DNA from: Clostridia bacterium
GTDB lineage: Bacteria > Bacillota_A > Clostridia > Christensenellales > CAG-138
Length of the DNA: 18,405 nucleotides
NCBI GenBank assembly: GCA_017553815.1
Contig: JAFZJT010000253.1
Coordinates: 1-18,405, forward strand
Direction: 5' to 3'
The notes below the pieces were generated by a model. That model did no database searches. It was not told the origin of the DNA and saw only the letters and a program-made list of their open reading frames with translations. This document shows, piece after piece, positions 13,752 to 18,405 of this stretch. Made by a program: the position numbers and the translations under genes. Positions within the stretch are counted from its first letter, which is position 1, and each line of letters opens with the position of its first letter.

Positions 13752-14909
13752 TTACGAGGCCTTCATCTTGAGCGCTGCGATCTTCTGCTTGTTCTCGATC
13801 TTCGCATCGACCTCAGCGAATGCAACGACGCCGATAGCGTGCTCCTCGGCATATTTCTCGAGGAGGATGGTGATATCGATGTCCTCGACGATCTTGGAAG
13901 CAAGACCGCTCATATCGCCGTAGTAGATCGCGTATGCGTTCGCCGCCATTGCGGGCATGTTGTCAGTGGTGAAGACATCTCTGCCGAGCAAACGCCAGCC
14001 CCACTTTGCGGTGAAGTCGCGCTCGAGCAGATAGTTGCCCTGGCCGTCCTTGAGCTTGCGAATCGCGTTCCTGGTCTTGGAGTTCATGATCCAGATGCAC
14101 TTGCCCTGATAGGCATCGATGACCTTATCCTGGGTATCGATGAGCTCATCCGCGGTGAGCGCGGTAGCCGAAGCCGCAGTAACGGTCATATCCTGAGTCA
14201 TACCGCCCTTGATGCCCTCGATCTTGTTGTTGGTACCGATGAGGTATTCAAGCTCCAGCTTATTGATCATAGCATCAGCTATCTTCCTGATGACGTAGTT
14301 GAGCAGATCGAGATCGCTGTTGTTGAGCAGGCTCTTGCTGACCTTGGAGAAAGCCTTGATTATGAAGCTCGACATGGTGATAGATGCGAGCTTCTCGGCG
14401 GTGCCGTCGGTGATGACGAACTCGTCCGCATAACCTGCGGTGATGCCGCCGGTGGGATCCTCAACGGGAATCACGAGGTTGCCCTTCACGTTGTAGGGCG
14501 TTGCGAGCGCGAGGATGGGACTCCTATCCTTAACGATCTCGATGATCTTCCGTGCCACGGTGGTCGGAATGGCCGCGCCGTTTGCGGTTTTGGTCATGTT
14601 GACGTCAGCACGCGTCTCCGGGATGCCGCGGATGTAGTTCACGAAGCCGCGCTCCTCGGCAGTGAGGCCGTCATCGGGCTTTTGATCCGCGCAATTGCCT
14701 GCGGGCTTCTCGAGAGCGCGCTGCTCCCCGATGGCCTCTTCCGCGGCAGCGATGGTCATGTCGAGGCGGTCGATCTCGGTTTTGAGCTCGGTGTGCTTGG
14801 TGTTCTCTTCTTCGGTAAAGCCGCGCTCTTCGGCGACTGCCGCGTTTACGATCGCGCCCATCTGCTCAACGAGCGCCGCTCTTTTTTCCTTGAGTCCTTT
14901 AAGGTTCAT
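13752..14909 (-). CDS. major capsid protein, HK97 fold
   Basis: A 385-residue precursor. Residues about 1-65 are a charged coiled coil (LKEKRAALVEQM, EERGFTEEENTKHTELKTEIDRLDMTI), the scaffolding delta arm. A linker with 'LTAEERGFVNYIRGIPETR' follows, and the mature part probably starts near 105-112, before 'GAAIPTTVARKIIEIVKDRSPI'. Other HK97 features are 'TPYNVKGNLVIPVEDPTGG' (N-arm/E-loop area) and, towards the end, 'LLGRDVFTTDNMPAMAANAYAIYYGD'. The ATG overlaps the protease stop as ATGA, with AAAGGAG upstream. The exact cleavage site cannot be read from the sequence. The product should form the icosahedral shell after processing by the upstream protease. Confidence 0.94.
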   Translation of the reverse strand: MNLKGLKEKRAALVEQMGAIVNAAVAEERGFTEEENTKHTELKTEIDRLDMTIAAAEEAIGEQRALEKPAGNCADQKPDDGLTAEERGFVNYIRGIPETRADVNMTKTANGAAIPTTVARKIIEIVKDRSPILALATPYNVKGNLVIPVEDPTGGITAGYADEFVITDGTAEKLASITMSSFIIKAFSKVSKSLLNNSDLDLLNYVIRKIADAMINKLELEYLIGTNNKIEGIKGGMTQDMTVTAASATALTADELIDTQDKVIDAYQGKCIWIMNSKTRNAIRKLKDGQGNYLLERDFTAKWGWRLLGRDVFTTDNMPAMAANAYAIYYGDMSGLASKIVEDIDITILLEKYAEEHAIGVVAFAEVDAKIENKQKIAALKMKAS

Positions 14910-15544
14910 TTGGATGCTCCTTTGTATTTGTAGTATTCGAGTTCAGCTGCATACACGGCGCGCATATCCGCGCCGCTGTCTGCGGGTTCGGGCGTGGGCT
15001 CGTTGTCCGGCTCGCGGAAATCGGTTATCTCGCCGATCTGAGCCGTGCGCTCTTCAGCAAGGCTTGTCTCGCCATCACGCATCTCGATGCTTGTTGCGTA
15101 GTACGCAGGAGTGACCGTAAGGATGCTCACTTCATCGATATCGATTTCGGTAAGTCGCCTGTGCTCTACGCCATTCTCGCCTTCGGTCCATTCGTCGCCG
15201 CCCGGTCGTGTATAAAAACGGAACGACCAGCCCGTAAGCTTGCCGTCCCTTGCCGCCTGTACGACCTCCTGATCGGATACGACCGCTTCGCCGTACAGAC
15301 CGATATTGTCCTCTCTAAGGGCGAGATTGTCGCCCTGTTTGCCCACAGTGCGCCCGTGGTTATATCTAAGCTCGATATTGCCGCCCGCGCGCTCGATCGC
15401 GCGCGAAAACGCACCCTGTGCCACGCGCTCGATGAACGCACCGCGCTGATATGGGATTGGACGCGAATCGCGTTCGCAAACGTTGACGTAGCCGGAGAGT
15501 CTGACGGTGCCGTCAGCTCTGATCTCCGCTCTCATCGCTTCCAT
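14906..15544 (-). CDS. prohead protease, HK97 gp4 type (U35)
   Basis: A 212-residue serine protease that removes the capsid delta arm and itself during head maturation. 'LSGYVNVCERDSRPI' and 'ERVAQGAFSRAI' form the N-terminal fold; His63 in 'LRYNHGRTVGK' and Ser107 in 'LTGWSFRFY' are the likely catalytic pair; 'LTEIDIDEVSILTVTPAYYAT' (131-151) carries the conserved acidic/Ser region. The Ser context is WSFRF where many relatives have LSFGF. An acidic Pro-rich tail (about 178-192) probably links to a cleavable end. The chosen ATG has AGGAGG 8 bases upstream; two GTG codons before it lie too close to that site. It overlaps the portal end by 32 bases. Confidence 0.9.
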   Translation of the reverse strand: MEAMRAEIRADGTVRLSGYVNVCERDSRPIPYQRGAFIERVAQGAFSRAIERAGGNIELRYNHGRTVGKQGDNLALREDNIGLYGEAVVSDQEVVQAARDGKLTGWSFRFYTRPGGDEWTEGENGVEHRRLTEIDIDEVSILTVTPAYYATSIEMRDGETSLAEERTAQIGEITDFREPDNEPTPEPADSGADMRAVYAAELEYYKYKGASK

Positions 15545-16748
15545 CCTCACCACCTCCTGTTAATTTGGTTCGCTTATCTGTATTCGGGGTGTAGAATTCA
15601 CCCGTCTCAAGGTTATAGAAAACATCCTGCAGACCGAGCTTTACGAACGGCATGCCGAATGCGGGGAGATTCTCAATATACCTGACCTCATCAGTCTGAA
15701 GCCATCCGGCATCGATAGCACTCCTGTATGCTTGGAAACGCTTGAGGATGTCGGTCTTGGTAAGCTCCTTCGTGTCGAATGCGAAGTAAAGATGATCCTT
15801 TTCGCTCTCAAGCAGCAGCGCCCTGTTTGCGGCAGCCTCGAAAGCGGAGAGGATCGGCATGATCGCCGTTTTGATCATGAGATCGATCGTATTTTCCGTT
15901 GCCGTGCCATCGAGCACGGAAGGCGGAATGTTAAGAAGCTGTCCAATGTCCGCGGTGATCGAGCGTTTATGCTCGGCAAGCTGCATCTCGACGGAAGTGG
16001 CGCTCGTTTCCTGGAACTCGATTCCGTCGTTGAGTACCATTGCCTTCGATGAGTTGTTGCTCCAAAGGCGCGACCATGCCGCGCGGAGGTTTACCATCGC
16101 TGCCTCCGTCAGCTTGTTTTTAGCCTTGAGGAAGCCCTTCTTGTTTCCGCCGTCGCGCATAAGCGCGCGCTCATAAGCGAGCATCTGCCTGGCGACGTCG
16201 AGCACGTGATTGCAGGTGTTGACTATGCCGCGGCCTTTAACGCCGTCGCGCGAGCCATTCAGAATGCGGAAGAAGTATTCCGGCATCAGAAGGCGGCCCT
16301 GCACGTTGTAAGTGGCCGTCTTGAATATTGCATCGCTGTTCGTCATCACTTCGACGCTCTCGGCGCGAACGTAATGCAGCGATCGAACCTTTGTACCTTG
16401 CCAGTAGACGTATGCGTAGCCACCGCCTGTCAGCAGATAGTCTTCGACTACGGCCGCTTTGAACTGCGTACCGTCGAGCAGGTCATTGGTGTCGTCATTG
16501 AGCAGATCCGCGCGGTAGTCGTCTATGATCTGAGTTTTGCCTTCCTCCTCGGAATAGAGGTGGATCGGCAGCATCGAGATGATGCCGCAGATCAGCCGAA
16601 CTCCTGCATACAGAGCGGGAATGCTTCGCGCCTGCTCGGCCGTCAGCTCCGTGTCTTCCATGAGCGCCTTCTGCAGCACCACGTCCAGCGTGAGCGTATC
16701 GCCGACGACCTCAGCAGAGCGTTTTTCTTTGTTCCTAAAAATCCCCGT
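15513..16748 (-). CDS. portal protein, HK97 type, with apparent ACG start
   Basis: A 411-residue portal subunit; twelve copies form the DNA entry channel and the docking site for the terminase. Typical stretches: 'SIPALYAGVRLICGIISMLPIHLY', 'VVEDYLLTGGGYAYVYW', 'DVARQMLAYERALMRDGGNKKGFLK', 'ADIGQLLNIPPSVLDG', and 'DEVRYIENLPAFGMPFVKLGLQDVFYN' near the C-terminus, followed by an acidic tail. Start: GGAGG (16760-16756) ends 7 bases before ACG at 16748, and the ACG is followed by codons for GIFRNKEKR, as expected after the Met of a portal. ATT at 16751 is the other candidate. The first standard in-frame start downstream is GTG at 16682. An upstream TTG at 16838 lies inside the terminase gene. 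Confidence 0.93.
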   Translation of the reverse strand, partial: TGIFRNKEKRSAEVVGDTLTLDVVLQKALMEDTELTAEQARSIPALYAGVRLICGIISMLPIHLYSEEEGKTQIIDDYRADLLNDDTNDLLDGTQFKAAVVEDYLLTGGGYAYVYWQGTKVRSLHYVRAESVEVMTNSDAIFKTATYNVQGRLLMPEYFFRILNGSRDGVKGRGIVNTCNHVLDVARQMLAYERALMRDGGNKKGFLKAKNKLTEAAMVNLRAAWSRLWSNNSSKAMVLNDGIEFQETSATSVEMQLAEHKRSITADIGQLLNIPPSVLDGTATENTIDLMIKTAIMPILSAFEAAANRALLLESEKDHLYFAFDTKELTKTDILKRFQAYRSAIDAGWLQTDEVRYIENLPAFGMPFVKLGLQDVFYNLETGEFYTPNTDKRTKLTGGGEDGSDESGDQS

Positions 16749-16760
16749 AATATCACCTCC
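16746..16760 (-). promoter_or_regulatory. portal ribosome binding site with non-ATG initiator
   Basis: On the minus strand the site reads GGAGGTGATATTACG. The Shine-Dalgarno core is as strong as any in the operon and its 7-base spacing points to ACG; ATT is 4 bases away. The only GTG here overlaps the Shine-Dalgarno and is out of frame. Either initiation is at a rare codon and weak, or the base T in an original ATG has been changed by mutation or sequence error. Confidence 0.7.
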
Positions 16761-16761
16761 G

Positions 16762-18405
16762 TTAGAGCTGAACGCCCCAATCCGAAGGAGCTTCGTTGCT
16801 CTGCAGGTAAACAAAAACGGCGTTAATAAGCGCCGCAACTATATCCACCTTGCCGGCGCTCTTTTTCTTGCTGATATACCTGTTCATGTTCGAGTCGTAG
16901 GTACAGCGAGCGTTCGCAAAGTTAATTTCAAGCATTAAGTTGTTTTCGTAATGTAGCCGTCCTTGCGCGACGAGCTCCGAAACGTATTTGACAGCCGGAT
17001 GCAGAACGAATGATTTCTGCTCGACGATCGTGCCTTGCCATCCCTCGCTGCCGTCAGCGGGATTCTCGAGCTTATCAGCCGTCGAAATACAGTTATAGCG
17101 GTCAAATCCGAAGCCGGCAACATTCATCTGCGAGCCGACGGTTCGTACGTGCTCCTCGATGTAGCCGTAGCTTATGATCCTGTCGCCGCAGGCATGGCAG
17201 CACCCGTCCTCGATAAGCGCATAGTAATCGAGCTTCTCATTCGCGCTCTTTTCCTCTATGCGATCCTCGGGGATGTAGCCATAGGCGAGCACGTCAAGCC
17301 CACCATCCGCCTCGTTTTCCGCTACAAATACAGCAGCACAGTTATCCTCTGTCATAGCGAGGTCAAGCCCGAGATAAGCCGTTCGGCCGTTCCAGTCGAT
17401 ATGCTCGACCTTGCCCTGACGCAGATCCTCAACAGCGACGTAGCTTTCAGTGCCCTGTCCCTGATAGATGATATTGCAATGCTTGCAGAGGAAATTCTCG
17501 CGGCGGCTCTTCATTGCGATCGCGCGCTGGCGTTTCTTCTTCAGATCCTCGAAGATCTGCGGCACGTCCACCGAAAGCGGATTCGCGTGATACAGGATCG
17601 TATCGTCCGTTTCCCAGCCCTTGGTCTCGTCCGGCTCATACAGGAGCGCGAACAGCGTTTCGTCCTCCTGGATGCCGTCGAGCACGTTTTTCGCGTATTC
17701 GACCTCAGCTTCAAAGGGATTGTCGATCTTCGGATACTTCGTAGAGATGACGAAGCCGAGCTTGTTCAGAATCGTAAGCTGGCCTGACGCCATCGCCTCG
17801 ATAGCGTAGCCGTTCGGCAGCGCACCCGCCTCGTCTATGAGGTATGCGCTGGGCAGCTTACCGTCGAGCCTGTCATTCGAGTACGCGAGCGGCGTATACG
17901 TGTTCTCACGCGCCGTGCAGATTATCTCGTCGCGTTTGACCTTAAAATGATCGCGCAGCGCGGGGCTCGAGCGGATGATCTCCTTGATCGCAGTATAGAC
18001 CTCGCGGCTGAGCTTGCCATCGGGAGCAACCGAGAAGAACTTCGAGAACTTCGGCTCCAGCAGGAACAGCAGAAGGAACAGCACCGCGATCATGAAGGTC
18101 TTGGCGTTCTTCCTCGCGATCTCCAGCAGCGCCTTCTCGTACCTTCTGCGCTTCGGATCCTCTTTATAGACGATGCACAGCGGGACCAAATAAAACAGCC
18201 GCTGAAAGCCGGTGCTCGCTTCGTTCACCGTCTTGCCTGCGGCAAGCCCCTTCGGCATTATCATCAAACTTGTCAGCTTATCGATGAGCTTTGCCCGTTT
18301 GAAGTCGATCGTGTACTTCGTGTCGTCATCAACGATGCGCAGGAACTCCGCACATTGCTTTTTGACGTATTTCGGCGCGGGCACGGATCCGTCAAGAACT
18401 GAGCG
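16762..18405 (-). CDS. terminase large subunit (5' end outside window)
   Basis: At least 547 residues are visible; the frame stays open to the right edge (reading RSVLDGS before a GTG at 18384), so the true start probably lies outside. Numbering from that GTG: the ATPase half has a Walker A-like 'ARKNAKT' (90-96) and Walker B 'YLIDEAG' (181-187). The C-terminal RNase H-like nuclease has 'YLGLDLAMTEDN' (Asp341), 'FGFDRYN' (Asp428) and 'KVDIVAALINA' (Asp514). These are the motifs of the Terminase_1 type large subunit that cuts and pumps DNA into the prohead. The hydrophobic run 'AVLFLLLFLLEP' after Walker A is normal for this group. The portal gene begins within 20 bases of its stop. Confidence 0.93.
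   Translation of the reverse strand, partial: RSVLDGSVPAPKYVKKQCAEFLRIVDDDTKYTIDFKRAKLIDKLTSLMIMPKGLAAGKTVNEASTGFQRLFYLVPLCIVYKEDPKRRRYEKALLEIARKNAKTFMIAVLFLLLFLLEPKFSKFFSVAPDGKLSREVYTAIKEIIRSSPALRDHFKVKRDEIICTARENTYTPLAYSNDRLDGKLPSAYLIDEAGALPNGYAIEAMASGQLTILNKLGFVISTKYPKIDNPFEAEVEYAKNVLDGIQEDETLFALLYEPDETKGWETDDTILYHANPLSVDVPQIFEDLKKKRQRAIAMKSRRENFLCKHCNIIYQGQGTESYVAVEDLRQGKVEHIDWNGRTAYLGLDLAMTEDNCAAVFVAENEADGGLDVLAYGYIPEDRIEEKSANEKLDYYALIEDGCCHACGDRIISYGYIEEHVRTVGSQMNVAGFGFDRYNCISTADKLENPADGSEGWQGTIVEQKSFVLHPAVKYVSELVAQGRLHYENNLMLEINFANARCTYDSNMNRYISKKKSAGKVDIVAALINAVFVYLQSNEAPSDWGVQL

Noticed and set aside
13638..14933. A 431-codon open frame on the plus strand across the capsid gene
   Set aside because: It is antisense to the well-supported major capsid gene, has no family resemblance and no ribosome binding site; it reflects codon bias of the real gene.
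16749..16838. Portal start at an upstream TTG (16838) inside the terminase gene
   Set aside because: It has no ribosome binding site, would add a Cys/Arg-rich leader translated from terminase codons, and ignores the perfect GGAGG at 16760-16756.
17185..17485. Two CxxC pairs in the terminase (CKHC and CHAC) as a zinc finger
   Set aside because: They are about 95 residues apart in different parts of the protein, and the segment around the first aligns with a non-Cys region in usual terminases; probably unrelated Cys residues.

Overview
The window is a single, gap-free late operon of a contractile-tailed (myovirus-type) phage or prophage. Every gene reads on the minus strand, so gene order runs from the right edge to the left. 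It looks like a phage of a Gram-positive host, most likely a mid-GC gut-type Clostridium relative. The reasons are the strong GGAGG ribosome binding sites before nearly every gene, a PBSX/Xkd-type tail module, an r1t-type holin and a CD1375-type mini-protein. The host call is inference. No integrase, replication, tRNA or bacterial gene is present, so prophage versus free phage cannot be decided.

Layout, in transcription order. (1) Packaging and head, 18405-13445: terminase large subunit (5' end cut by the window), HK97-type portal, HK97-type prohead protease, major capsid protein with N-terminal scaffold arm, head-tail connector. (2) Neck, 13452-11793: head closure protein with two domain-like halves, HK97 gp10-like protein, tail terminator. 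(3) Tail, 11812-7533: compact sheath, XkdM-type tube, XkdN-type assembly chaperone whose second half lies in the -1 frame behind an A_AAA_AAC slippery site, and the tape measure. (4) Baseplate, 7528-3229: LysM tail protein, an extra protein of unknown function, then XkdQ, XkdR, XkdS, XkdT (baseplate J) and XkdU homologues. (5) Host-contact and lysis region, 3216-1: a small anchor-like protein ending in a CPNCG motif, an NlpC/P60 paralogue that has lost its catalytic Cys and His, a 65-residue protein, an XkdW-like protein, a 39-residue CD1375-type protein, an intact NlpC/P60 endolysin with a peptidoglycan-binding domain, a membrane/coiled-coil protein, the holin, and the first 17 codons of one more gene.

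Genes overlap or sit within about 20 bases of each other, often as ATGA or TAATG junctions, so translational coupling is likely throughout. There is no intergenic stretch above 300 bases; I found no promoter, terminator, tRNA, CRISPR array or insertion sequence.

Most notable: the adjacent live/dead NlpC/P60 pair; the frameshift-type chaperone whose second frame also has its own ribosome binding site; a portal gene with a perfect ribosome binding site but ACG (or ATT) where ATG is expected; an in-frame amber codon between the LysM gene and the next gene; and the absence of a recognisable tail fibre.
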